Below are positions 1 through 6,581 of a stretch of DNA of 8,637 bases, in pieces. The translations under genes were made by a program, and so were the position numbers. This DNA is from Chitinophagaceae bacterium (GTDB lineage: Bacteria; Bacteroidota; Bacteroidia; Chitinophagales; Chitinophagaceae), in assembly GCA_947461495.1 (NCBI GenBank), contig CANHLV010000058.1, forward strand, positions 1 to 8,637, written 5' to 3'. The notes beneath the pieces are model-generated. The model had not been told where the DNA came from, did no database searches, and saw only the letters and a list, made by a program, of their open reading frames with translations. Every line of letters starts with the position of its first letter. The stretch's first letter is position 1.

Positions 1-42
1 AGTGTTACTCCGATGAGCGAAGAAATTACTGGAAAATTGTAA
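1..42 (+). other. possible 3' end of an upstream gene (ambiguous)
   Basis: The window starts upstream of holB. Frame 1 reads SVTPMSEEITGKL and stops with TAA at 40-42; its codons (gaa, att, aaa, act) resemble those of the neighbouring genes, so it could be the tail of an upstream gene. Two other frames are also open here: plus frame 3 stops with TAG at 93-95, overlapping the holB GTG by one base, and one minus-strand frame stays open but has no usual start codon. Thirteen codons are too few to decide, so this is a weak inference. Confidence 0.2.
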
Positions 43-94
43 TCCGACTCGCAATACCTTTCAACTTCTTGGTAATTTATTTTAACTTGCGCTA

Positions 95-1315
95 GTGCAA
101 TTCAAAGAAGTAATAGGACAAGCGGAAGTTAAGCAACAGCTGATTGATATGTACCTGCAAAACAGGCTAGGACATGCGCTATTGTTTTTAGGAAAAGAAG
201 GCTCCGGAGCACTTTCAATGGCGCGGGCCTTTACCCAATATATCAATTGTGAAAAAGTAAACGGTAAATCCGCACAAGGAGCAGGTTCTCTTTTTGGCGA
301 TGCTCCTCAAATAGAAGTAGGACCTCACGCTGATTCCTGTGGTATTTGTCCCTCTTGTGTAAGATCATCTGGAATGATAAATCCTGATATTCATTTTTCA
401 TTTCCTGTCATCACGAAAAAATCGGGAGAAAAACCTGTTTCTGCAGATTACATTTCTGAATGGCGAGAATTTATAAAAGCCAATCCTTATGGAAACATTT
501 ACGATTGGTTGCAATTTATTAAAGCCGACAACAAACAAGGCAATATCACTTCAGCAGAATGTAATCACATAATAAAGACATTAAGTTTAAAAAGTTTTGG
601 CGCAGAGTTTAAATTTCTAATCATGTGGATGCCGGAATTTTTAGGAAATGAAGGGAACAAACTGCTAAAAATTATTGAGGAGCCGCCACCCAATACCATA
701 TTCATATTCGTAGCAGAAAACGATCAATTGATATTGCCTACGATTTTATCAAGAACACAACTCATAAAAATTCCAAGAATATCTACCGATGATATAAAAT
801 CAGCTTTAATTGACGATGTTCAATTGAAAGAGAATGAAGCGTTGCAAATTGCTATACTATCTGAAGGAAACTTCAGGGAAGCGCTACAACAAGTTGCCCA
901 TAATGAAGACAATTGGGAAGTTCAGCTTCGCGACTGGCTAAATACGATTCTTAAAACCGGACCAGCCGAACAAGTGAAATGGATTGAAGACATCAGCAAA
1001 TTAGGTAGAGAAAAGCAAAAACAGTTTCTTAGGTACTTCAATCATTTACTGGAACATGCCATTAGACTCAGATTTATGGGAGATGAAGCTGCTGATAAAA
1101 TTTTAATTAAGAATGAAAAACAAGATAACAATAACGACTTCGCCAACAGGTTTAACAAACTCTGTAATGTAAATCAGCAAGAAGCAATCTTAAAAGAACT
1201 TGACGTGGCGATATACCATATAGAAAGAAATGCCAACACCAAAATACTTTTTCATGCACTTACCATCAAGATATATCACATTATTAGCAACAAATCAGTA
1301 ATTTTGGTATCCTAA
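95..1315 (+). CDS. holB: DNA polymerase III subunit delta' (clamp loader)
   Basis: Delta' is a rigid, non-ATPase subunit of the clamp-loader complex that places the sliding clamp on DNA during replication. The 406-residue protein has the AAA+ fold of the DnaX/HolB family: a degenerate P-loop at residues 33-40 (GKEGSGAL, without the GKT/S of active ATPases), a zinc module made by Cys52, Cys82, Cys85 and Cys88, a Walker B region that has lost its acidic pair (LIMWMPEFL, about 175-183), the conserved LLKIIEEPPP stretch (190-199), and SRT at 219-221 in the sensor/arginine-finger position where many relatives have SRC. The lost nucleotide-binding residues separate it from the ATPase subunit DnaX. 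The start must be the GTG, because an in-frame TAA at 83-85 leaves no other usual start codon; no Shine-Dalgarno sequence is seen. About 29 residues separate Cys52 from Cys82, longer than I expect for the family. The next gene is ricT, 53 bp downstream. Confidence 0.92.
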   Translation: MQFKEVIGQAEVKQQLIDMYLQNRLGHALLFLGKEGSGALSMARAFTQYINCEKVNGKSAQGAGSLFGDAPQIEVGPHADSCGICPSCVRSSGMINPDIHFSFPVITKKSGEKPVSADYISEWREFIKANPYGNIYDWLQFIKADNKQGNITSAECNHIIKTLSLKSFGAEFKFLIMWMPEFLGNEGNKLLKIIEEPPPNTIFIFVAENDQLILPTILSRTQLIKIPRISTDDIKSALIDDVQLKENEALQIAILSEGNFREALQQVAHNEDNWEVQLRDWLNTILKTGPAEQVKWIEDISKLGREKQKQFLRYFNHLLEHAIRLRFMGDEAADKILIKNEKQDNNNDFANRFNKLCNVNQQEAILKELDVAIYHIERNANTKILFHALTIKIYHIISNKSVILVS

Positions 1316-1368
1316 CAGATCAAAGTCTGTTTGAGTAATCATTTTTAGAATACAATTAATTAATTTAT

Positions 1369-2760
1369 ATGGGTTGTGGAAGTTGCGGTTCCGGAAAAGA
1401 TGGAGCCCCAGGTGGTTGTCAGAGTCATGGTGCCTGTGCCAGCGGAAGCTGTAACAGAATGAATGTACATGATTGGCTGGCCAATTTGCCTTTTAGTGAT
1501 CCTGAAAGCAATTGCAGGATTGTTGAAGTTTCTTTCAATAATGGCAGCAGAAAAGATTATTTCAAAAATACCACCCTTCATTATTACGGAAGAGGCGAAA
1601 TGATTGCCGTGGAAGGTGTCAATGGATTTGATGTGGGTATGGTTAACCTTACCGGAGAATTGGTTCGACTTCAATTGAAGAAAAACAATATCGACGAGAA
1701 AAGTCCGGATATTAAGAAAGTATTACGTCGTGCTACCGAGCAAGATCTTGAAAAACTAAAAGAATCAAAATCTAAAGAGGCACAGATGTTAATTCGCAGC
1801 CGTGCGATAGCTCGACAATTAAAATTGGAATTAAAAATGGCCGAAGTGGAAATTCAGGCCGATGGCAGAAAAGCAACCTATTTTTACATTGCCGACGATC
1901 GAGTTGATTTCAGGGAATTGATTAAATTATATGCAGGTGAGTTTAAAGTAAAAGTGGAGATGCGTCAGATTGGAGCTCGCCAAGAAGCAGGAAAAGTGGG
2001 TGGTATTGGCAGTTGTGGCAGAGAATTATGTTGCAGTACCTGGCTTACAGATTTCAAAAGCGTAAATACAAACGCAGCGAGATATCAGAATTTAAGTATC
2101 AATCAAACCAAACTCAGTGGTCAGTGTGGCCGTTTGAAATGCTGTTTGAATTACGAACTGGATACTTATATGGATGCCTTACAGTTTTTCCCTAATGATG
2201 CTGATATGCTTGAATTGGCCAAAGGACGTGCTTTCTTAGTTAAGAAAGACATTTTCAGAAATCTGATGTGGTACACAATGGCAGACAGTAACAAGCAATA
2301 TCCTTTAACGCTTGAAACTGTAAAAAATATCAAAGCCCAAAACAGACAAGGCATCAGGCCTGAAGAGCTAGAAACTGCTGAAGTTATTACTGGTAAACCA
2401 AAAGAAGTAGAACCTGAATATGCAGATTTAGTAGGTCAAATCAGTCTTAAAAGTCTGGAGAAAACTACACGTAAGCGCAGGGAGAAAGAGCGCGGTCAAC
2501 AACAAAGACAGCAAGGCGGTGGACAAAGACCTCAATCTCCACAACAAGGAGCAGGTCAGCAAAAACAGGGGCAGCCGCAACAAAGGCAAGGACAACCGCA
2601 AAGAAGAAATGATCAGCCAGGACAAGGTACCAATCCTAATGCGAACCAACCACAACAAGGCGGACAACCAAGAAATCAAAACAAGCCACAACAAGGTGGA
2701 CAGCCTAGAAGTCAAAACAGACCTCAAGGTGGAGGAAATAAAAGACCTCCTTCAAAATAA
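1369..2760 (+). CDS. ricT: RicT-like PSP1 domain protein with Cys-rich N-terminus and disordered tail
   Basis: The core (about residues 45-345) is a PSP1/RicT protein. Diagnostic are the two cysteine motifs CGRELCC (216-222) and CGRLKCC (253-259), joined by a segment with the family's NLSxNxTKxSG pattern. In Bacillus subtilis RicT (YaaT) works with RicA and RicF in an iron-sulfur complex that affects RNase Y-dependent mRNA processing; whether this applies in Bacteroidota is not shown by the sequence. Two additions stand out. The N-terminus carries Cys3, Cys6, Cys17, Cys23 and Cys28 in a Gly/Ser-rich context, which could bind metal or a cluster. The C-terminus (about 365-463) is a basic, Gln/Gly/Pro/Asn/Arg-rich tail, surely disordered, with a 12-residue repeat at its end. 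The protein is soluble, with no signal peptide or membrane segment. The position directly after holB matches the holB-yaaT order in Firmicutes. The ATG follows an AT-rich leader without Shine-Dalgarno sequence. The family assignment is firm; the cellular role is inferred. Confidence 0.88.
   Translation: MGCGSCGSGKDGAPGGCQSHGACASGSCNRMNVHDWLANLPFSDPESNCRIVEVSFNNGSRKDYFKNTTLHYYGRGEMIAVEGVNGFDVGMVNLTGELVRLQLKKNNIDEKSPDIKKVLRRATEQDLEKLKESKSKEAQMLIRSRAIARQLKLELKMAEVEIQADGRKATYFYIADDRVDFRELIKLYAGEFKVKVEMRQIGARQEAGKVGGIGSCGRELCCSTWLTDFKSVNTNAARYQNLSINQTKLSGQCGRLKCCLNYELDTYMDALQFFPNDADMLELAKGRAFLVKKDIFRNLMWYTMADSNKQYPLTLETVKNIKAQNRQGIRPEELETAEVITGKPKEVEPEYADLVGQISLKSLEKTTRKRREKERGQQQRQQGGGQRPQSPQQGAGQQKQGQPQQRQGQPQRRNDQPGQGTNPNANQPQQGGQPRNQNKPQQGGQPRSQNRPQGGGNKRPPSK
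2647..2736 (+). repeat. 36-bp in-frame tandem repeat in the ricT tail
   Basis: The end of the ricT reading frame contains two full copies (2647-2682 and 2683-2718) and half a copy (2719-2736) of a 36-bp unit coding for x-PQQGGQPR-(N/S)-QN, where x is Gln, Lys or Arg. The copies differ at silent and non-silent positions, so they are not a fresh duplication. Earlier parts of the tail (from about 2490) are similar in composition but not regularly repeated. The array keeps the reading frame and simply lengthens the disordered tail. Confidence 0.75.
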
Positions 2761-2821
2761 AGTGTATTGCTTTTATGGTTAAACATCAATTGATCATCAA
2801 TAATTTTTTTAATCAGCACTG

Positions 2822-3727
2822 ATGTCGATAACCATTTCAAATTTATCTAAAAATTACGGCTCGCAAAAAGCTGTGAATGATGTTTCGTTTTCGCTTCACA
2901 AGAATGAAATTGTAGGATTTCTTGGACCAAATGGTGCAGGTAAATCTACTACTATGAAGATGATTACTGGATATCTTGAAGCTGATGGCGGCAAGATTAT
3001 TGTATGTGGAATTCCTGTTGAAAGAAGCAATATTCTTACTAGAAAAAAAATCGGTTATCTACCCGAAGCCAATCCACTCTATCTAGAAATGTATGTAAGG
3101 GAGTACCTGAATTTTATTGCAGATATACATAAAGTAAAATCATCAAAAAAAAGAGTAGAAGAAGTTATTGAACTTGTTGGATTGAAATCGGAATCACACA
3201 AGAAAATAAAACAATTAAGTAAAGGTTATAAACAACGTGTTGGCCTTGCAGCAACGTTGGTTCATGATCCTGAAGTATTGATATTGGATGAACCCACAAC
3301 CGGACTTGACCCTAACCAGATTATTGAAATAAGAGAAGTCATTAAAAAACTCGGCAAACACAAAACGATATTGTTTTCATCTCATATCATGCAGGAAGTA
3401 GAAGCATTGTGTGACAGAGTCATTATCATCAATAAAGGTAAAATTGTAGCTGATGACAATCTTACTAATTTAAAGAAAGGAAATTTAGAAAAACAGGTTG
3501 TTACTGTTCAATTCAAGGAAAATGTAAACATGCAAACTCTTGTATCAATTGAAGGAGTTGAACGTTTAACAGAAGGGCATGAAAATAATTTTATCATTGA
3601 AACAACTTCAGCAGAACTCTTAAAGAAAAAAATATTTGAATTCAGTTTGCAACATCAACTGAATATTATTTCATTAAACAGCGAGAATCAAAGTCTTGAA
3701 CATATTTTTAAACAACTAACCACATAA
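2822..3727 (+). CDS. gldA: ABC transporter ATP-binding protein, GldA type
   Basis: This is a cytoplasmic ATPase subunit of an ABC-2 type transporter. All nucleotide-binding motifs are intact: Walker A GPNGAGKS (35-42), signature LSKGY (132-136), Walker B VLILDEP (152-158) with D-loop GLDP (161-164), and the switch histidine His188. The Q-loop position reads GYLPE, as usual in this subfamily. The stretches PEANPLYLEMYVREYL (81-96), SHKKIKQLSKGYKQRVGLA (125-143) and SSHIMQEVEA (186-195) are very close to GldA of Flavobacterium johnsoniae as I remember it. GldA, with the membrane partners GldF and GldG, is needed for gliding there. The C-terminal 80 residues form the variable regulatory tail of such ATPases, and the 301-residue length fits. 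No gldF, gldG or other permease gene is adjacent, so the partner must lie elsewhere; a transporter unrelated to gliding remains possible. The ATG lies 61 bp after ricT and has no Shine-Dalgarno sequence. Confidence 0.82.
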   Translation: MSITISNLSKNYGSQKAVNDVSFSLHKNEIVGFLGPNGAGKSTTMKMITGYLEADGGKIIVCGIPVERSNILTRKKIGYLPEANPLYLEMYVREYLNFIADIHKVKSSKKRVEEVIELVGLKSESHKKIKQLSKGYKQRVGLAATLVHDPEVLILDEPTTGLDPNQIIEIREVIKKLGKHKTILFSSHIMQEVEALCDRVIIINKGKIVADDNLTNLKKGNLEKQVVTVQFKENVNMQTLVSIEGVERLTEGHENNFIIETTSAELLKKKIFEFSLQHQLNIISLNSENQSLEHIFKQLTT

Positions 3728-3733
3728 GAATCA

Positions 3734-3765
3734 TTTTGAGAGCATAATCAAACTTTGTTTCTTTG
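3734..3765 (+). promoter_or_regulatory. putative Bacteroidota-type promoter for eno
   Basis: Bacteroidota housekeeping promoters have a -33 TTTG/TTG box and a -7 TAnnTTTG box separated by about 19 bp. Here TTTTG at 3734-3738 is followed, after exactly 19 bp, by TTTCTTTG at 3758-3765, one mismatch from the -7 consensus. Transcription would start near 3772, leaving an AT-rich leader of under 40 bases before the eno ATG at 3810. The match is by eye; no transcript start is known. Confidence 0.42.
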
Positions 3766-3809
3766 CATTTTCAATAAAAACAATTTCATTACAAATAATC
3801 AAAAAAAAC

Positions 3810-5099
3810 ATGAGTTACATTGCATCCATCCATGCCAGACAAATTTTAGACAGTAGAGGAAACCCAACTATTGAAGTAGATGTTATGACGGAGAATGAAA
3901 GACTAGGCCGCGCTGCTGTTCCAAGTGGTGCTAGCACAGGCATTCACGAAGCTGTAGAATTAAGAGATAATAACAAAAAAATGTATGGCGGAAAAGGCGT
4001 ATTGAAAGCTGTAAAGAATGTAAATACTGTATTAGCGGATGCCTTATTGGGCTGGGATGTTGCAGATCAAACTGGAATAGATGCCATGATGATTAAGCTT
4101 GATGGCACAGAAAACAAGGGTAAATTAGGTGCCAATGCGATGTTGGCTGTGAGTCTGGCTGTTGCTAAAGCTGCTGCTTTGGAAGCCAACTTGCCTCTTT
4201 ACAGATATATTGGTGGTACGAATGCGAAAATTTTACCCATTCCAATGATGAACATTTTGAATGGTGGTGCACATGCTGACAACAAAATCGATTTTCAGGA
4301 ATTTATGGTAATGCCTGTAGGTGCTAAATCTTTCAGTGAAGGTTTGCAATGGGGAGTTGAAATTTTCCATGCTTTGAAAACTGTTTTGAAGAAAAAAGGC
4401 TTTAGTACAAACGTAGGTGATGAAGGTGGTTTTGCGCCAAACATCCAAAGTAATGAAGAAGCGATTGAAACTGTATTGACAGCCATTCAAGCGGCAGGAT
4501 TTAAAACCGGTAGCCAGATTGGAATCGCTATGGATGCGGCCAACAGTGAATTGTGGAATGCAAAAGAGAAAAAATATATTTTCCACAAGAGCGATGGCAA
4601 AAAAATGACTAGCGAACAATTGGTGAAATACTGGGAAAGCTGGGTTAAGCAATATCCTATCATTTCGATTGAAGATGGTATGGCAGAAGACGATTGGAAA
4701 GGATGGAAAATGCTTACCGATACAGTAGGAAGTAAGTGTCAATTGGTGGGTGATGATTTATTTGTTACCAATGTGAAAAGACTGGAAAGAGGCATTAAGG
4801 AAGAAACGGCTAACGGGCTTTTGGTAAAAGTAAACCAGATTGGTACATTAACTGAAACCATCAATGCGGTTAGTATGGCTCAGCAAAACGGATACAACAC
4901 AATTATGAGTCATCGTAGTGGTGAAACTGAAGACAGCACAATTGCGGATTTGGCTGTTGCATTAAATTGCGGCCAGATAAAAACCGGATCAGCTTCCAGA
5001 AGTGATAGAATGGCAAAGTATAACCAACTCATTCGAATTGAAGAAATATTAGGCAGCAGCGCTATTTATCCAACAGGTAAAATAAAATTTGGAAAATAA
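3810..5099 (+). CDS. eno: enolase (phosphopyruvate hydratase)
   Basis: Enolase interconverts 2-phosphoglycerate and phosphoenolpyruvate in glycolysis and gluconeogenesis, in the cytoplasm. At 429 residues it is full length and complete. Active-site elements are all present: the flexible loop SGAST (40-43 region, with Ser41 or its neighbour as a magnesium ligand), GGAHADN with His155, FQEF with Glu164, the catalytic acid/base Glu205 in GDEGGFAP, the magnesium ligands Asp242 (MDAA), Glu288 (SIEDG) and Asp315 (VGDDLF), the catalytic base Lys340 (LLVKVNQIGT), His368-Arg369-Ser370 (SHRSGE) and Lys391 (IKTGS). It starts at the ATG after an A-rich leader (aatcaaaaaaaac), the usual Bacteroidota setting without Shine-Dalgarno sequence. 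A putative own promoter lies just upstream. The septum-protein gene follows 67 bp downstream, an order also seen with eno-ftsB in Gammaproteobacteria. Confidence 0.98.
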   Translation: MSYIASIHARQILDSRGNPTIEVDVMTENERLGRAAVPSGASTGIHEAVELRDNNKKMYGGKGVLKAVKNVNTVLADALLGWDVADQTGIDAMMIKLDGTENKGKLGANAMLAVSLAVAKAAALEANLPLYRYIGGTNAKILPIPMMNILNGGAHADNKIDFQEFMVMPVGAKSFSEGLQWGVEIFHALKTVLKKKGFSTNVGDEGGFAPNIQSNEEAIETVLTAIQAAGFKTGSQIGIAMDAANSELWNAKEKKYIFHKSDGKKMTSEQLVKYWESWVKQYPIISIEDGMAEDDWKGWKMLTDTVGSKCQLVGDDLFVTNVKRLERGIKEETANGLLVKVNQIGTLTETINAVSMAQQNGYNTIMSHRSGETEDSTIADLAVALNCGQIKTGSASRSDRMAKYNQLIRIEEILGSSAIYPTGKIKFGK

Positions 5100-5110
5100 T
5101 TCTCCGGATA

Positions 5111-5137
5111 AATAAAAATGTTTTTTATTGTTTTTTT
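5111..5137 (+). terminator. possible weak AT-only hairpin after eno
   Basis: AATAAAAA (5111-5118) and TTTTTATT (5122-5129) can pair into an 8-bp stem with a three-base loop, followed by G and seven T. It has no G-C pair, so it would be a poor terminator; partial attenuation between eno and the septum gene is the most that can be inferred. Confidence 0.25.
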
Positions 5138-5166
5138 ATCTTAAATTGTCTTGTTAATTATTAATA

Positions 5167-5463
5167 ATGAATACAAGTACCGGTATTTATCGAGTCATTA
5201 AAAACAAATACTTTATTAGCATTCTTGTTTTTCTGATTTGGATGAGTTTTTTTGATGTTAAAGATTGGGGATTGATTGCTGAAAGACTGAATAAGTTGGG
5301 TGAGCTAGAAAAAACAGAAATAACTTTAACCAAACAAATCCAAGAAACTAGGCTGGAACTCAATTTATTAAGATCTGAAGCAGAATCAATAGAGCGATAT
5401 GCGAGGGAAAAATATCTTATGAAAAAAGATAATGAAGAAATTTTCATCGTAAAAACACCATGA
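5167..5463 (+). CDS. septum formation initiator family protein (FtsB/DivIC-like)
   Basis: This 98-residue protein has the FtsB/DivIC layout: a short cytoplasmic N-terminus, one membrane segment (about residues 15-30, FISILVFLIWMSFF), then a periplasmic coiled coil (about 38-80) with regular Leu/Ile spacing, ending in the family signature IERYAREKYLMKKDNEE (75-91) before a short extended end. FtsB/DivIC partners FtsL and FtsQ/DivIB in the divisome and helps signal the start of septal wall synthesis. Family, size and topology agree; the position after eno supports it. Sequence alone does not separate FtsB from DivIC, so no symbol is given. The ATG follows an AT-rich leader without Shine-Dalgarno sequence. 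Confidence 0.85.
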   Translation: MNTSTGIYRVIKNKYFISILVFLIWMSFFDVKDWGLIAERLNKLGELEKTEITLTKQIQETRLELNLLRSEAESIERYAREKYLMKKDNEEIFIVKTP

Positions 5464-5563
5464 TTTTGTAAAAATTACTTAGTGTTGAACAATATTAGGT
5501 TCAGTGCTGCGTTTTATTGTCGGATATGGATAATTTATTTAACTAAAAGCATCAAACCTGCCT

Positions 5564-5803
5564 ATGCACAGTTTTACATCGGAGGACCTTCTTCAGTATA
5601 TTTATGGAGAAACTTCTACAGCAAAGACCGCCGCTATTAAAGCCGCACTTGAAATCGATTGGAGTTTGCAAGAAAAATTAGCTTTATTGACAAGTTCCAA
5701 GACAGAATTAGAAAATGTAAGTTTTTCACCAAGTTCAAAATCAATAGAAAACATTTTAAATTATGCCCAAAAAGTAGCCGAAGAAATGGCTCCCACTGCA
5801 TAA
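5564..5803 (+). CDS. small conserved-looking hypothetical protein (79 aa)
   Basis: I do not recognise a named family. The protein is soluble, with no signal peptide, membrane segment or cysteine. The N-terminal part (residues 1-45) reads as two helices, with SEDLLQYIYGE (6-16) followed by an alanine-rich helix; a Ser-rich linker (about 51-60) leads to a last helix (SIENILNYAQKVAEEMA, 60-76). The LLQYIYGE start recalls the first helix of small anti-sigma-like regulators (LLxYLYGE), but there is no zinc-binding His/Cys motif and no sigma gene nearby, so this is a remark rather than a function. It is probably real: coding composition is like its neighbours, and a strong terminator follows 25 bp after the stop. 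The gene lies 100 bp after the septum gene. An out-of-frame overlap exists only with an unlikely upstream extension of nth. Confidence 0.7.
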   Translation: MHSFTSEDLLQYIYGETSTAKTAAIKAALEIDWSLQEKLALLTSSKTELENVSFSPSSKSIENILNYAQKVAEEMAPTA

Positions 5804-5828
5804 GAAGCGAATTAATTTATAACTTACA

Positions 5829-5855
5829 CCCGTTGCTATTAGCAGCGGGTTTTTT
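5829..5855 (+). terminator. intrinsic terminator abutting the nth start codon
   Basis: CCCGTTGCT (5829-5837) and AGCAGCGGG (5841-5849) form a 9-bp GC-rich stem with one G-T wobble and an ATT loop, followed directly by six T (5850-5855). This is a textbook intrinsic terminator for the 79-residue gene. The nth ATG (5857-5859) begins one base after the T tract. Confidence 0.85.
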
Positions 5856-5856
5856 A

Positions 5857-6501
5857 ATGAAAAAAAAAGAACGATACGATTATATTATCACTTATTTTAG
5901 TGAGCATTTGCCTGAGGCAGAAACAGAGTTGTTATATGACAATCCGTTTCAGTTGCTCGTAGCTGTAGTTTTATCGGCTCAGTGTACCGATAAGAGGGTA
6001 AATATGGTTACACCTGAAATTTTTAAGCATTACCCTGATTCCGAAAGCTTGAGTAAAGCGAAATTTGATGCGCTTTTTCATTTGATAAAAAGCATTTCTT
6101 ATCCCAATAACAAAGCACGACACTTGATTGGTATGGCACAAATGCTAGAAAAAGAATTCAATGGAATTGTACCTTTAACTGTTGATGACTTGGTAAAACT
6201 GCCCGGAGTTGGTAGGAAAACCGCAAATGTTATCACTTCAGTTATTGATAACCAGCCCAATATGGCTGTAGATACACATGTTTTCAGAGTAAGTGCCAGA
6301 ATGGGATTGACAACAAATGCCAAGACTCCATTGGCCGCTGAAAAGCAATTAATAAAACACTTTCCAGAGAATCTGATCCATAAAGCACATCATTGGCTTA
6401 TTTTGCATGGACGGTATGTTTGTACAGCTAGAAAACCTGCCTGTACTATTTGTGGCGTAAAAAATGCCTGTAAGTTTTATAATATTAATAGAGATAACTA
6501 A
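5857..6501 (+). CDS. nth: endonuclease III (bifunctional DNA glycosylase/AP lyase)
   Basis: Endonuclease III removes oxidised pyrimidines from DNA and cuts the resulting abasic site, in base excision repair. The 214-residue product matches the family length of about 210. The helix-hairpin-helix LPGVGRKTA (115-123) holds the catalytic Lys121, and Asp139 in VDTHVFRV is the second catalytic residue. The [4Fe-4S] loop has the exact C-x6-C-x2-C-x5-C spacing (Cys189, Cys196, Cys199, Cys205). LSAQCTDKRVN (39-49) is the usual LSAQxTDxxVN motif. The frame is open upstream to 5659, but the ATG at 5857 gives the usual N-terminus (KKKERYDYI before the first helix), while a longer start would run through the terminator hairpin and the 79-residue gene. 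No Shine-Dalgarno sequence is possible here, as six T and an A precede the ATG. How it is transcribed is unclear: either read-through of the hairpin or a start very close to the ATG. Confidence 0.95.
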   Translation: MKKKERYDYIITYFSEHLPEAETELLYDNPFQLLVAVVLSAQCTDKRVNMVTPEIFKHYPDSESLSKAKFDALFHLIKSISYPNNKARHLIGMAQMLEKEFNGIVPLTVDDLVKLPGVGRKTANVITSVIDNQPNMAVDTHVFRVSARMGLTTNAKTPLAAEKQLIKHFPENLIHKAHHWLILHGRYVCTARKPACTICGVKNACKFYNINRDN

Positions 6502-6581
6502 ATAATATTCAAGAAAAATCGTTTAATTTGTAGTCTGATTTTCTATATTTTAAAATTAATTAGTAAAACCGGAATTGTTCA

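Noticed and set aside
3..95. Open plus-strand frame 3 ending TAG-TG onto the holB start
   Set aside because: The overlap looks like translational coupling, but codon choice (cga, aga, ctc) is unlike neighbouring genes and 30 codons are too few.
1314..1331. Hairpin AACAGA / TCTGTT right after the holB stop
   Set aside because: The stem has only 6 bp (7 with a wobble) and no T tract follows, so it is not a convincing terminator.
1360..1674. 104-codon minus-strand frame over the start of ricT
   Set aside because: It overlaps the cysteine-rich ricT start, which is supported by family resemblance; no motif in the antisense product.
2428..2782. Open frames on both strands over the ricT tail
   Set aside because: They arise from the low-complexity Gln/Gly/Arg codons; the translations are monotonous Leu/Ser- or Lys/Asn-rich strings.
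4233..4742. 169-codon open frame antisense to eno
   Set aside because: A shadow of the strongly conserved enolase frame; its translation is Phe/Cys-rich with no recognisable domain.
5659..5856. Upstream extension of the nth reading frame (start at 5659)
   Set aside because: It overlaps the 79-residue gene out of frame, runs through the terminator hairpin and adds residues absent from endonuclease III; the ATG at 5857 gives the normal N-terminus.
6523..6530. TTAATTTG as a -7 box for the outer-membrane protein gene
   Set aside because: One mismatch to TAnnTTTG, but no TTG lies at the proper -33 distance; too weak to list.
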